From an uncultured Pseudoxanthomonas sp. (lineage in GTDB: Bacteria > Pseudomonadota > Gammaproteobacteria > Xanthomonadales > Xanthomonadaceae): 55,389 bases of DNA. The position numbers and the translations under genes were made by a program. The notes beneath the pieces were generated by a model that did no database searches, was not told the DNA's origin, and was given only the letters and a program-made list of their open reading frames with translations. The DNA lies in NCBI GenBank assembly GCA_946886405.1, contig CAMPIO010000016.1, forward strand, positions 1-55,389, written 5' to 3'. This document shows, piece by piece, positions 35,096 to 44,083 of the stretch (position 1 is its first letter; every line of letters starts with the position of its first letter).

Positions 35096-36004
35096 CTAGT
35101 AGGGGGCGGTCGCCGTCCGCCGTGCCCACAGCGCATGCAGGCCGCGCGCGGACAGGTCTTCGGGATGGCGCTGCACGCCGACGCCCAGGGTCGTCAGTGC
35201 GTGCGCGTAGGAGGCCAGCAGGCGGTCGTTGCCGATCAGGTGTACCTGCGCCGGGCGTGGCGCATGCGAGAGCAAGCCCGACGCACGCAACTCGTGGCCG
35301 ATCAGCAGGCCGGAGAGATACGAAGGCAGCGCCGGTTCGGCGAACTGCTGGAACAGGCCCATCGTGCGCACGCCGAACAGGTGGTGCAGCAGACCACCGG
35401 CATCGGCGCTGCGCTTCAGGCCGGCGTCGAAGGCATAGCCATCGAAGCGCGCATCGCCGGCGGGCATCAGCCGGCCGAGGATGCTGTGCTGGCGCAGCAG
35501 CGCGAACAACTCACCGGTCATCGCGGTGGCGATGCGCTGCACCTGGCCATCGCGCACCGTGACCCACTTGCTGTGGGTGCCGGGCAGGCAGACGACATGC
35601 GTTCCGCCGGGCAGGGCATCGAGCAATGCGGCGAGCTGCGTCTCTTCGCCGCGCATGACGTCGGGCACGCTGTCGGAGTCGCTGTCGCGCAGGCCCGGCA
35701 CCAGCCACAGCGTGCGGCCATCGAAGCCGGGCGGATGGAAGCGCTGCATGCCGAGCGCCAGCGCATGGTTGCCGGCCGGGCAGGACAGGTACGGCATCTC
35801 GTGCCAGCCGCCGCGGCCGCCCACCATCCCGCACAACAGGATGTCGGTGTCGTCCCAGCCCGCGATTTCCTGCGCGAGCACGTCGCCGAAGTGGCCTGCG
35901 CACGCCATCACGCCCTGGTCGCTGCGACGGCGCTCGCGGACCTGGCCGTCGTCGGCCATCCGGTACAGGCGCAGGCGGCTGGTACCCCAGTCGACGGCGA
36001 TCAT
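35096..36004 (-). CDS. dgoK: 2-dehydro-3-deoxygalactonokinase DgoK
   Basis: Phosphorylates 2-keto-3-deoxy-D-galactonate with ATP, step 4 of the De Ley-Doudoroff galactose pathway. The 302-residue protein begins MIAVDWGTSRLRLY, the phosphate-loop start of the DgoK family, and holds CGMVGGRGGWHEMPYL and LPGTHSKWV, both typical. The start at 36004 overlaps the lactonase stop as ATGA. The frame stays open further upstream but that part is inside the lactonase gene. Confidence 0.93.
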   Translation of the reverse strand: MIAVDWGTSRLRLYRMADDGQVRERRRSDQGVMACAGHFGDVLAQEIAGWDDTDILLCGMVGGRGGWHEMPYLSCPAGNHALALGMQRFHPPGFDGRTLWLVPGLRDSDSDSVPDVMRGEETQLAALLDALPGGTHVVCLPGTHSKWVTVRDGQVQRIATAMTGELFALLRQHSILGRLMPAGDARFDGYAFDAGLKRSADAGGLLHHLFGVRTMGLFQQFAEPALPSYLSGLLIGHELRASGLLSHAPRPAQVHLIGNDRLLASYAHALTTLGVGVQRHPEDLSARGLHALWARRTATAPY

Positions 36005-36900
36005 GGCAGGCGCACCCGGTCCACAGCCCGCGCAAGGACACGTCCGGCACGATGCGCGAATACGCCGCCCGACATCGGTGAAGCGGCGAGCGCGGCCGCA
36101 TCGAGTCCCACGCGTGCGCTGGTCACGTACAGCGTGTCCTCGCGCAGCACGCAGCACGAAGGCTGCGGCACCGGTACGCGCACGATCTGATCGATACGGC
36201 CGTCCGCCAGGTAGCGCACAACGCGTCCCGCGCCCCACTGCGCATTCCACAACGCGCCTTCGTCGTCGATGATGGCGCCGTCGGGCTCTGCGCCAGGAAC
36301 GTCGAGTTCGACGAACACCGCGATGTCGGACACGCTGGCGGTCGCCGCGTCGTAGCTGCAATGCAGGATCCGCGGCGTCACCGAGTCGCAGAAATACATC
36401 TGCGTGCCGGTGGCATCGAAGCAGATCGAATTCGGGATGGCCACGTGCGGCAGCGCGAGTTCACGCAGGCCATGCGCGGCCGTGTACTGGTGGAAGCGGC
36501 CGGCCGGGCGCAGGTCGGCATGTTCGCTCTTCGTGCCGAACACGAAGCCGCCGTGACGATCCGCGCGGCCGTCGTTGACGCGGGTCATCGGGTCGTCGGC
36601 TTCGACGTCGGCCAGCTTGTCGAGGGAAAGTTCGCGGCTGGACAGCTGCGCTTCGACATCACTCGCGTACAGGCCTTTGGCCAGGCCCAGCAGCAGGCGT
36701 CCGTCCTCCGCCAACGCAAGGCAGCCCAGTGGCGCGGGCAGCGACCAGGTATGCGTGTGCCCGCTGTCGGGGTCGTGCCGCCACAGTTCGGCGGCGAGGA
36801 TGTCGGTCCAGTACAGGACGCGCCGGCGGTCGCACCACAGGATGCCTTCGCCCAGCGCGCAGCGGCTGTCGACGGCCAGGGTCGCCAGCGCCGTCGTCAC
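36001..36900 (-). CDS. SMP-30/gluconolactonase family lactonase (galactonolactonase)
   Basis: A 299-residue six-bladed beta-propeller lactonase. Family features are LGEGILWCDRRRVLYWTDI near the N terminus, the metal-site stretches RVNDGRADRHGGFVFGT and IPNSICFDATGTQMYFCDS, and EPDGAIIDDEGALWNAQWG. In this operon it should open D-galactono-lactone to D-galactonate. The GTG at 36900 lies 4 bases after the dgoD stop and gives a normal N terminus. An ATG at 36933 would add 11 residues and overlap dgoD by 29 bases; neither start has a strong ribosome-binding site. Confidence 0.88.
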   Translation of the reverse strand: MTTALATLAVDSRCALGEGILWCDRRRVLYWTDILAAELWRHDPDSGHTHTWSLPAPLGCLALAEDGRLLLGLAKGLYASDVEAQLSSRELSLDKLADVEADDPMTRVNDGRADRHGGFVFGTKSEHADLRPAGRFHQYTAAHGLRELALPHVAIPNSICFDATGTQMYFCDSVTPRILHCSYDAATASVSDIAVFVELDVPGAEPDGAIIDDEGALWNAQWGAGRVVRYLADGRIDQIVRVPVPQPSCCVLREDTLYVTSARVGLDAAALAASPMSGGVFAHRAGRVLARAVDRVRLP

Positions 36901-36904
36901 GGCA

Positions 36905-38056
36905 TCACCACTCGGCCACGCTGCCATCGGCATGCCGCCACAGCGGGTTGCGCCAGCGCGGCGGCTGCCGGTGCGCTTCGATCAGGCGTTCTTCGTCGAT
37001 CTCCACGCCCAGCCCGGGTTTGGGCAGCGCGGCGATGCTGCCGGTGTCGTCGCAGCGGAAGTCTTCCTTGTTGAGCACGTAGTCCAGCAGGTCGGCGCCC
37101 GTGTTGTAGTGGATGCCGATGCTCTGCTCCTGCAGCATCGCGTTGTGCGACACGAAGTCCACCTGCAGGCACGCCGCCAGCGCCACTGGGCCCAGCGGGC
37201 AATGCGGTGCCAGCGCGACGTCATGCGCTTCGGCCATCGCCGCGATCTTCACGCACTCGGTGATGCCGCCGGCGTGCGACAGGTCGGGCTGCAGGATCGC
37301 CAGTCCGCCGGCGGCGAGCACCGGTTTGAACTCGGCGCGCGAGTACATGCGCTCGCCCGCGGCCAACGGGATCGAGGTCGCATCGGACAGCGGGCGGTAG
37401 TACTCCCATTGCTCGGGCAGTACCGGCTCCTCGACGAACAGCGGCTTGAACGGCGCCAGTTCGCGCAGCAGCACGCGCGCCATCGGCGCGCTGACACGGC
37501 CGTGGAAGTCGATGCCGAAGTCGACGCGGTCGCCCATCGCTTCGCGGATCGCGGCGACCTTGGCCACCGCCGCGTCGATCGCGCGCGGGCTGTCGATCAG
37601 CTTCAGTTCCTCGGTGCCGTTGAACTTGAACGTGTCGAAGCCCTGCGCCTGGTACGTCCGCATCTGCGCGACGATGTCGGCGGGGCGGTCGCCGCCGACC
37701 CAGCGGTAGGTCTTCATGCGGTTGCGCACCAGGCCACCGAGCAGCTGGTACACCGGCACGCCCAGCGCCTTGCCCTTGATGTCCCACAGCGCCTGGTCGA
37801 TGCCGGCGATGGCGCTCATCAGGATGGCGCCGCCCCGGTAGAAGCCACCGCGATAGAGCACCTGCCACAGATCGTTGATGCGTGCCGGATCCTGGCCGAT
37901 CAGGTAGTCGGACAGTTCGTGTACGGCCGCTTCCACGGCGTGCGCGCGACCTTCGATGACCGGCTCGCCCCAGCCGGTGATGCCTTCGTCGGTTTCCACC
38001 TTGAGGAACAACCAGCGCGGTGCGGCATGGTAGGTGCTGAGGCGGACGATCTTCAT
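36905..38056 (-). CDS. dgoD: D-galactonate dehydratase DgoD
   Basis: Enolase-superfamily enzyme that dehydrates D-galactonate to 2-keto-3-deoxy-D-galactonate. The 383-residue protein follows E. coli DgoD almost without gaps, from [20 protein letters not shown] to the C-terminal [16 protein letters not shown]. Metal ligands Asp183, Glu209 and Glu235 and the catalytic His185 and His285 fall at the same residue numbers as in E. coli DgoD. It overlaps dgoA as ATGA. Confidence 0.97.
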   Translation of the reverse strand: MKIVRLSTYHAAPRWLFLKVETDEGITGWGEPVIEGRAHAVEAAVHELSDYLIGQDPARINDLWQVLYRGGFYRGGAILMSAIAGIDQALWDIKGKALGVPVYQLLGGLVRNRMKTYRWVGGDRPADIVAQMRTYQAQGFDTFKFNGTEELKLIDSPRAIDAAVAKVAAIREAMGDRVDFGIDFHGRVSAPMARVLLRELAPFKPLFVEEPVLPEQWEYYRPLSDATSIPLAAGERMYSRAEFKPVLAAGGLAILQPDLSHAGGITECVKIAAMAEAHDVALAPHCPLGPVALAACLQVDFVSHNAMLQEQSIGIHYNTGADLLDYVLNKEDFRCDDTGSIAALPKPGLGVEIDEERLIEAHRQPPRWRNPLWRHADGSVAEW

Positions 38057-38676
38057 GCGGCGTGGTCCAGGTAGGCCTGCCGGAAACGCCGCGCGTGTTC
38101 GCGCGTGCGTTCGACCGGTTGGCCGGGCTTGTAGAGTTCGCCGCCGATGCCGGCGCCCTGACAGCCGGCTGAGAGGTAGCCGGAGAGGGTGTCGGGCGTG
38201 ACGCCACCGACGGCGAATAGGGGAACCGGCGGCAGCACGCTGCGCAGAGCGCGCACCATCGCCGGTCCGTAGACGGATGCGGGGAACAGCTTCAGCAGCT
38301 GCGCGCCGGCATCGAGCGCGTCGAAGGCCTCGCTCGCCGTGGCGACACCGGCGGCGACCTGCAGGCCGCGCTCGACCGCGTGCCGGATCACCGGCGGGCG
38401 TGTATTCGGCGTGACCATCAGTCGTCCACCGGCAGCGAGCAATGCATCCGCATCCGCGATCGTCAGCACGGTGCCGGCGCCGATCAGCGCGTGCCCGCCG
38501 AACGCGTCCGCCGCGATGCGCACGCTGCGCGCCCAGTCCGGCGAATTGGCCGGGATCTCGATCGCGTCGTAGCCTTCTTCCACCAGCGCGCCCACGTGCG
38601 CGGGCACGTCGTCCGGCGTGATGCCGCGCAGGATCGCGATCAGTGGCAGGGCGAAGGGAAGGGTAGGGGCGTCCAT
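38053..38676 (-). CDS. dgoA: 2-dehydro-3-deoxy-6-phosphogalactonate aldolase DgoA
   Basis: Class I aldolase that splits KDPGal into pyruvate and glyceraldehyde 3-phosphate, the last step of the pathway. The 207-residue TIM barrel has the Schiff-base Lys129 (LLKLFPAS), Glu40 (AIEIP), LIGAGTVL and the phosphate-binding FAVGGVTP. The start at 38676 gives the usual length. It lies 5 bases after the SDR gene and overlaps dgoD as ATGA. Unlike in E. coli, aldolase and dehydratase order is A then D and the kinase is separate. Confidence 0.95.
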   Translation of the reverse strand: MDAPTLPFALPLIAILRGITPDDVPAHVGALVEEGYDAIEIPANSPDWARSVRIAADAFGGHALIGAGTVLTIADADALLAAGGRLMVTPNTRPPVIRHAVERGLQVAAGVATASEAFDALDAGAQLLKLFPASVYGPAMVRALRSVLPPVPLFAVGGVTPDTLSGYLSAGCQGAGIGGELYKPGQPVERTREHARRFRQAYLDHAA

Positions 38677-38681
38677 GCGGA

Positions 38682-39422
38682 TCAGTCGTGGTAGACCTGC
38701 GAACGGCCGCCGTCGATGGTGATGTCGGTGGCGTTGATGAAGCGCGCTTCGTCGCTGGCGAGGAACAGTGCCGTGTAGGCGACTTCCTCGGGCATCCCGA
38801 TGCGCTTGGGCGGCAGCAGGTCGGTCTGGCGCTCGCGCGTGCCCGGTTCGCGTGCGAACCAGGCTTCGACGCGCGGCACCAGGATCAACCCCGGCGAGAT
38901 CGAGTTCACCCGGATCCCGCTCGCGGCGTATTCGATGCCGAGCGCGCGGGTCAGGCCGACCAGGCCGTGCTTGGCCACCGGGTACGGGAAGCAGCCGGCG
39001 ATGATCTTGTGTCCGTGGACCGACGCGATGTTGACGATGCTGCCCGCGCCCTGCGCCTGCATCCCCGGCAGCACGGCGCGGCACAGGTGCCAGGCGCCCT
39101 TGAGGTTGAGCGACAGGCAGCGTTCCCAGTCGTCGTCGGACAGCGTCAGCGGATCGGAGAACACATCGGCACCGGCATTGTTGACCAGCACGTCGATGCG
39201 GCCGTGCGCGGCAAGTACCGCCTGCACAGCGGCGTCGACCGCGCCGGCGTCGGTGATGTCGGCGATGCGGTGCTGCACGCCGTCATCGGAGACGGGTGCG
39301 GTCTGTCTGTCGAGACCGAACACGGTCGCGCCCTCGCGGGCGAACACCTGCGCCGTTGCCGCGCCGATGCCGCTCGCCGCACCGGTGACCAGCGCGACCT
39401 TGCCGGACAGTCGGCCGCTCAT
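38682..39422 (-). CDS. SDR-family sugar dehydrogenase (probable galactose 1-dehydrogenase)
   Basis: A 246-residue classical short-chain dehydrogenase. The cofactor motif is TGAASGIG (14-21), Asp38 at the end of beta2 favours NAD, and the catalytic set is Ser134, Tyr147 and Lys151 (YPVAK). As first gene of an operon with galactonolactonase, DgoD, DgoK and DgoA it most likely oxidises D-galactose to galactonolactone. Fucose, arabinose or xylose could also be substrates. The start overlaps the stop of a 26-codon open frame that carries the only strong ribosome-binding site in the region. Confidence 0.88.
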   Translation of the reverse strand: MSGRLSGKVALVTGAASGIGAATAQVFAREGATVFGLDRQTAPVSDDGVQHRIADITDAGAVDAAVQAVLAAHGRIDVLVNNAGADVFSDPLTLSDDDWERCLSLNLKGAWHLCRAVLPGMQAQGAGSIVNIASVHGHKIIAGCFPYPVAKHGLVGLTRALGIEYAASGIRVNSISPGLILVPRVEAWFAREPGTRERQTDLLPPKRIGMPEEVAYTALFLASDEARFINATDITIDGGRSQVYHD

Positions 39423-39499
39423 GGGGTGCGGATTCCGTCTGGCGTGGACGCGACGATGGCGCCGGCACGCGACGTGCCGTCGGATTGCGATGTCGCCAT
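39419..39499 (-). CDS. 26-codon leader ORF coupled to the galactose operon
   Basis: Starting at 39499 with a strong site (GGGAGGAGG, 5 bases before the ATG), this frame reads MATSQSDGTSRAGAIVASTP plus six residues and ends in TGA overlapping the ATG of the SDR gene (ATGA). The SDR start itself has no good ribosome-binding site. The peptide is polar, with no motif I recognise. It may be a leader whose translation feeds ribosomes to the SDR start. It could also be chance. Confidence 0.45.
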   Translation of the reverse strand: MATSQSDGTSRAGAIVASTPDGIRTP

Positions 39500-39644
39500 G
39501 GGGCCCTCCTCCCGGCGGTGATCGGATGTGGGGATGTCCCGTGGCGGACCTGTACCGGCCAGTCCCCGGGGCTCCCCTCGCGGGCGGTCAGCCATGGCCG
39601 CCGACCCGCGTTTGAAGCGTGGCATAGCCTCGCGTGGGCATCTA

Positions 39645-39667
39645 TGTACGACAAATGAAATTTTTGG
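39645..39667 (-). promoter_or_regulatory. Candidate LysR operator before the galactose/GH43 operon
   Basis: Read on the minus strand, CCAA is followed by AAATTTCATTTGTCGTACAT. The site before the TonB gene at 40751-40773 reads CCAAT then ATTTCATTGGTCCGGCAT. With one gap, ATTTCATT-k-GTC and CAT match, in the same orientation relative to the operon downstream. The distance to the SDR start is about 230 bases. The LysR gene lies between the two sites. Confidence 0.5.
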
Positions 39668-39672
39668 CATAG

Positions 39673-39693
39673 GCTATTCCGCACGCGAATAGC
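39673..39693. promoter_or_regulatory. Inverted repeat upstream of the LysR gene
   Basis: GCTATTC (39673-39679) and GAATAGC (39687-39693) form a perfect 7-bp inverted repeat with a 7-base spacer, ending 20 bases before the LysR start codon. It overlaps the place where the LysR promoter should be, so autoregulation is possible. Confidence 0.45.
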
Positions 39694-39712
39694 TCGTGTC
39701 CCGGAGGCGACC

Positions 39713-40714
39713 ATGGTCCACCCCACCACCGGCTGGTTCGGCGCCACGCGCCTGAAAACCCGCCACCTTTCCCTGCTGCTGCACCTGTACGAGCAGCGGT
39801 CGGTGCTGCGTGCCGCCGAGGCCGCCAACATGACCCAGCCGGCCGCTTCCAAGCTGCTGGCGGAGATGGAAAGCCTGCTGGGCGTGCCGTTGTTCGAGCG
39901 TCACGCACGCGGCGTGGAGCCCACCTGGTATGGCCAGGTACTGATCCGCCGGGCGCGCTCCGCGCTGTCGGAGATCGGTCGTGCCCACGACGAGATCGCC
40001 GCGCTGCGCAGCGGGCGGATGGGCCAGGCGTCCATCGGCACGGTAGTGAACCCGGGCACCACCCTGGTTCCCCAGGCGGTTGCGGCGGTGAAGCGCGACT
40101 TCCCCGACATCCTCATCAAGGTCGAAATGGACTACAGCCGGCCCCTGGTCGCCAAGCTGCTGGATGGGCAACTGGACATCGTCATCGGTCGCATCATGGG
40201 CCCCGAAGGCGCAGGCGAGCTGGACTTCGAGCCGCTGGCGGACGAGCCGCACGCCGTCATCGTGCGCGCCGGGCATCCGCTCACCCGGCGCCCGCGCATC
40301 ACCCACGCCGATCTGGTCGACTACGGCTGGATCATGCCGCCGGCCGCCAGCGTGCTGCGCTCGCGGCTGGATGCGGTGTTCCTGGAGCACGGCCAGCCGC
40401 CGCCGCAGAACATCGTGGAAACCGCCTCGCTGCCGGTGATCATCCACCTGCTGCGTCACAGCGACATGCTGACCGCGCTGCCGGCCGAATCCGTGGGGCC
40501 CTACCTGCAGACCGGCCAGATGTGCGTGCTGCCGATCGAACTGGGCGTGCGCATGGAATTCTTCGGCATCGTCCGCCGGCGGGACCAACTGCTGTCGCCG
40601 GGCGCGGAGCGCGTACTCGAGGCGCTGCGGACCACCGCACGCCGGCTGTACGCCGAACCCGACGCGTCCCGGGCGGGCGACGCGCGCCCCCTTCCTCCGG
40701 GGTCGAGCGACTGA
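39713..40714 (+). CDS. LysR-family regulator of the xyloglucan/galactose locus
   Basis: A 333-residue LysR regulator. The winged helix-turn-helix (about 15-75) has SVLRAAEAANMTQPAASKLLAEMESLLGVPLF-type order, shown by the NMTQPAASK recognition helix and the GVPLFERHARGVEPT wing. A substrate-binding domain (about 105-310) follows, of the type in GbpR, the galactose-responsive LysR regulator of Agrobacterium. It is divergent to the galactose operon and 303 bases before the TonB gene on its own strand. The start has GGAGG 6 bases upstream. The inducer is probably a galactose-related sugar; this is inferred. Confidence 0.92.
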   Translation: MVHPTTGWFGATRLKTRHLSLLLHLYEQRSVLRAAEAANMTQPAASKLLAEMESLLGVPLFERHARGVEPTWYGQVLIRRARSALSEIGRAHDEIAALRSGRMGQASIGTVVNPGTTLVPQAVAAVKRDFPDILIKVEMDYSRPLVAKLLDGQLDIVIGRIMGPEGAGELDFEPLADEPHAVIVRAGHPLTRRPRITHADLVDYGWIMPPAASVLRSRLDAVFLEHGQPPPQNIVETASLPVIIHLLRHSDMLTALPAESVGPYLQTGQMCVLPIELGVRMEFFGIVRRRDQLLSPGAERVLEALRTTARRLYAEPDASRAGDARPLPPGSSD

Positions 40715-41016
40715 GTCGCGGGATGTATGCAGGTTCGATATAGCTTGCGCCCAATATTTCATTGGTCCGGCATGTCACTGACACCTATGCTCCCGCCGCA
40801 GTCCACGAAAGGCGGTCCGATGGCCGCAGGTTGAACGTCCGGACCCGTTGCGCTCGTCGCGACCTGTCCGGCACCCGCCACGGAGGCGACCGCTCTACCG
40901 ATGACCACGACCGGGGTCGTGATCGCCGGACGCTTCATCCGGCCACGCGATGCGAAGACATCCGCGGGCAGGACCACAACTCAATCGCTTGTCATGTGTC
41001 CTGGGAGGGAACATCC
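40715..41016. other. 302-bp intergenic region before the xyloglucan operon
   Basis: No credible gene. It contains the candidate operator at 40751-40773. The pair TTGGTC (40762-40767) and TATGCT (40786-40791), spaced 18, could be the -35 and -10 boxes. The rest, about 215 bases, would then be a long 5' leader. GGGAGGGA precedes the TonB start codon. Confidence 0.45.
40751..40773 (+). promoter_or_regulatory. Candidate LysR operator before the xyloglucan operon
   Basis: CCAAT-ATTTC-ATTGG (40751-40765) is a perfect 5-bp inverted repeat with LysR-like size and is followed by TCCGGCAT. It resembles the site at 39645-39667 in sequence, orientation and distance (about 250 bases) to the first gene of its operon. 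It overlaps a possible -35 box (TTGGTC). Confidence 0.5.
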
Positions 41017-43965
41017 ATGTCAACGCTCCAGCGCCGCCCTGCGGCGGCCGTCCGTGCCGTCCGCTCCGATGGCCGCAAGCTGCAACCCACCGTCCTCGCC
41101 CTGGGCATCGCCATGATGCTGGCCGCGCCTGCGTATGCGCAGGACGCCGCGCCCGCCCCGCAACAGGAAGAGGCCGCTACCGAACTTGATGCCGTCGTCG
41201 TCACCGGTATCCGCGGTTCCGTCTACCGGGCGCAGGACATCAAGCGCGACGCCGACACGTTCGTCGACTCGGTCACCGCGCTCGACATCGGCGCATTGCC
41301 CGACCGCAGCGTCACGGAAACACTGTCGCGCATCCCCGGCGTGACCATCGACCGCTTCCTGACGGTTGGCGATCCGGAGCATTTCTCCGCCGAAGGCGGC
41401 GGTGTGCAGGTGCGCGGCCTGACCCAGGTGCGCTCCGAGTTGAACGGTCGCGACAGCTTCTCCGCGTCCGGCGGCCGCGCGCTGAGTTTCCAGGACGTGC
41501 CCGCCGAGCTGATGGCCGGCGTCGACGTCTACAAGAACCAGAAGGCCGACATGATCGAGGGTGGTCTCGGCGGCAGCGTCGATCTGCGCACGTTCATGCC
41601 GTTCGACATCGAAGGCAGCCGCTTCGGCATGTCGTTCAGCGCCAACCGCGGTGACTTCGCCGAGCAGGTCAAGCCCGCGGGTTCCGTGCTCTTCAGCAAT
41701 CGCTGGGACACCGACGCGGGCGAGTTCGGCATCCTGGTCAACCTGGCCCATTCCGAGCTGGCGACACGCACCGATGGCATGTTCGTGCGGCCGTTCTTCA
41801 GCACCGCGAATTCCGACCTCAACAACGACGGCACCAACGAGAACCTGTGGCTGCCCCGCGGCGCCGACTGGCGCACGCTGGAGTACGAGCGCGAGCGCCA
41901 GGGCGCCTACGTCGCCCTGCAGTGGCGCCCCAGCGACACCCTGGAGCTGTTCGCCACCGCCTTCCAGAGCCGATACGACGAGCTGTGGTACGAAGACGCG
42001 ATCTTCGTCTCCAACGACCCGCTGCAGGTGCGCGTCGATGCCAGCGAGCCCTACGAATTCGACGGCGACGTGTTCGTTTCGGGCCGGCTGCGTTCGAACG
42101 GCGACATCCCGATGGGCACGGACATCCGCGCCTCGCACCGCAAGTCCGATACCACCGACTACTCGTTCGGCCTGAAGTGGCTGTTCAGCGACCGCACCGA
42201 GTTCTCCACCGACCTGCAATACATCAAGGCGAATACCGAGGCGCTGGATTCCACCGTATCGCTGGGCCTCAACGTGCCCTACATCGACATCGACCTGGGT
42301 CACGGCGTGCCGCGCATCGGTGTCGACAACCAGTTCACCGCCAACCCCGCGAACTACTACTGGGGGTTCACGATGGACCACCAGGACGACAATACCGCCG
42401 ACGAAGTCGCCTGGCGCGCGGACCTGAAGCACAGCTTCGACAGCAACGTCTTCGATTCGGTTAAGTTCGGCGTGCGTGTCACCGACCGCGATGCGCACAG
42501 CATCGACACCGGCTACGACTGGCAGCCGGTGTTCCAGCCCTGGATGCAGGGATGGGCGTTGCCCGGCGGCGCGCTGCCGGGGCTCGACCTCAATGGCACG
42601 GTCAATTCCGGCCTGACCAACCTGATCACCTTCGACAATTTCTATCGCGGCGGCGCGTCCACGCCGGGATCGTTCTACTCGCCGGTGCTGGCCACCGCGC
42701 TGGGCTTCCCGAACAGCTACCTCGACATCCATGGCGCCGCCACTCCGTACTACACCTGCTGCTACGGCCAGATCACACCCCGCAACCTGTCCGATCCGCA
42801 GTGGGGCAACGTACAGAACGAGAAGACCTACGCCGCCTACGCGATGCTGAACTTCGCGATGGACGAAGCGCGCATCGACGGCAACGTCGGCGTGCGCGTG
42901 GTGCGCACCGAAAACAGCGCCGAGGGCTACCTGGTGTATCCGAACAACGCGTTCGCGCCGTACCTCGGCACGGGTCAGTCGGAGCCGATTTCCGCGGAGA
43001 ACTCGTACACCGACGTGCTGCCCAGCGCGAACGTGAAGTGGGAGCCGAAGGAGAACTGGGTCGTCCGCTTCGCCGCGTCCAAGGCCATCGCGCGTCCGGC
43101 CTTCAGCGACATGCAGGCCTACCAGGTGCTCAGCGTGGCCGTCCGCGACGGCGTCAATCCGCAGCCGGGCGACCAGCTCGGCCCGGAGGACCTGGAGCTC
43201 ACCGGCAGCTCCACCGACAACCCGTACTTGAAGCCGATGGAGGCCAACCAGTTCGATCTGTCGCTGGAGTGGTACTTCGCACCGGACAGCGGCGGCATGG
43301 CCTGGGTGAACTTCTTCTACAAGGACATCAAGGACTATTTCCGCCAACAGACGGAGTTGGTCGCCTACCCGGGCATCGACGGCAACGACTACGACTATCG
43401 CGTGTCCCGCCTGGTCAACGTCGGCAAGGCGAAGATCCAGGGCGCCGAAATCGGCTGGAACCAGTTCTTCGATTTCCTGCCGGCGCCGTTCGATGGCCTG
43501 GGCATGTCGGCGAACTACACCTACATCGACAGCTCGACGAGCATCCCGGCCGCCTCCAACGCGGTGCCCGTCGATACCGACGGATCGCTGTTCGGCGACC
43601 TGCCGGCCGATGGACTGTCGAAGAATTCGTACAACGTCGCGGCGTTCTACGAGAAGGGACCGTGGCAGATCCGCCTGGCCTACAACTGGCGCAGCGAGTA
43701 CCTGCTGTCGATCGGTCCGAACGGTTACAACGGCGGGGATGGCGGCATCCCGTGGAAGCTGCCGGTGTACAGCGACAGCTTCGGCCAGCTCGACGGATCG
43801 ATCTTCTATCGCTTCTCCGACAATGTGCAGTTCGGTCTCGAGATGAACAACCTCAACAACGCCGAGCAGCGCACGCTGATGGACCAGAACGGTGCCGGCA
43901 AGCGCATCACGTCCTGGTACGTCAACGACCGCCGCTACGCCGCAACGATCCGCTTCACGTTCTGA
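41017..43965 (+). CDS. TonB-dependent receptor of the xyloglucan locus
   Basis: Outer-membrane receptor of 982 residues, probably for xyloglucan oligosaccharides. A signal peptide ends at APAYAQ. The TonB box (AVVVTGIRGS) is followed by the plug (about 50-190, with IPGVTIDRF, VQVRGLTQVRSELNGR and DVYKNQKADMIEGGLGG) and a barrel ending in TIRFTF. This long plug and barrel form is the carbohydrate-type receptor of Xanthomonas. The start at 41017 has GGGAGGGA upstream and gives a normal signal peptide; the longer frame to 40762 does not. It heads the plus-strand operon with GH74, esterase, GH35, GH31 and GH95. Confidence 0.93.
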   Translation: MSTLQRRPAAAVRAVRSDGRKLQPTVLALGIAMMLAAPAYAQDAAPAPQQEEAATELDAVVVTGIRGSVYRAQDIKRDADTFVDSVTALDIGALPDRSVTETLSRIPGVTIDRFLTVGDPEHFSAEGGGVQVRGLTQVRSELNGRDSFSASGGRALSFQDVPAELMAGVDVYKNQKADMIEGGLGGSVDLRTFMPFDIEGSRFGMSFSANRGDFAEQVKPAGSVLFSNRWDTDAGEFGILVNLAHSELATRTDGMFVRPFFSTANSDLNNDGTNENLWLPRGADWRTLEYERERQGAYVALQWRPSDTLELFATAFQSRYDELWYEDAIFVSNDPLQVRVDASEPYEFDGDVFVSGRLRSNGDIPMGTDIRASHRKSDTTDYSFGLKWLFSDRTEFSTDLQYIKANTEALDSTVSLGLNVPYIDIDLGHGVPRIGVDNQFTANPANYYWGFTMDHQDDNTADEVAWRADLKHSFDSNVFDSVKFGVRVTDRDAHSIDTGYDWQPVFQPWMQGWALPGGALPGLDLNGTVNSGLTNLITFDNFYRGGASTPGSFYSPVLATALGFPNSYLDIHGAATPYYTCCYGQITPRNLSDPQWGNVQNEKTYAAYAMLNFAMDEARIDGNVGVRVVRTENSAEGYLVYPNNAFAPYLGTGQSEPISAENSYTDVLPSANVKWEPKENWVVRFAASKAIARPAFSDMQAYQVLSVAVRDGVNPQPGDQLGPEDLELTGSSTDNPYLKPMEANQFDLSLEWYFAPDSGGMAWVNFFYKDIKDYFRQQTELVAYPGIDGNDYDYRVSRLVNVGKAKIQGAEIGWNQFFDFLPAPFDGLGMSANYTYIDSSTSIPAASNAVPVDTDGSLFGDLPADGLSKNSYNVAAFYEKGPWQIRLAYNWRSEYLLSIGPNGYNGGDGGIPWKLPVYSDSFGQLDGSIFYRFSDNVQFGLEMNNLNNAEQRTLMDQNGAGKRITSWYVNDRRYAATIRFTF

Positions 43966-43979
43966 TGCAGCCCCGGGAG

Positions 43980-44003
43980 CGGCCGGTACGCCGGCCGTTC
44001 CTT
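43980..44003 (+). terminator. Intercistronic hairpin after the TonB gene
   Basis: CGGCCGG (43980-43986) and CCGGCCG (43991-43997) form a perfect 7-bp stem with loop TACG, followed by TTCCTT. The T run is weak. As the GH74 gene lies only about 85 bases further, it may lower, not end, transcription into the enzyme genes or protect the receptor mRNA. Confidence 0.5.
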
Positions 44004-44083
44004 CGATGGACCGGCGCACGCTTCGTGCCGCGCCCGAGGTGTGCTTCCTGCCGGCGCACCGCTGTTCCCCGACAGGAGATTCC

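Noticed and set aside
40762..41016. Upstream extension of the TonB receptor gene by 85 codons
   Set aside because: The extension crosses the candidate promoter and operator, and the ATG at 41017 has a strong ribosome-binding site and a normal signal peptide.
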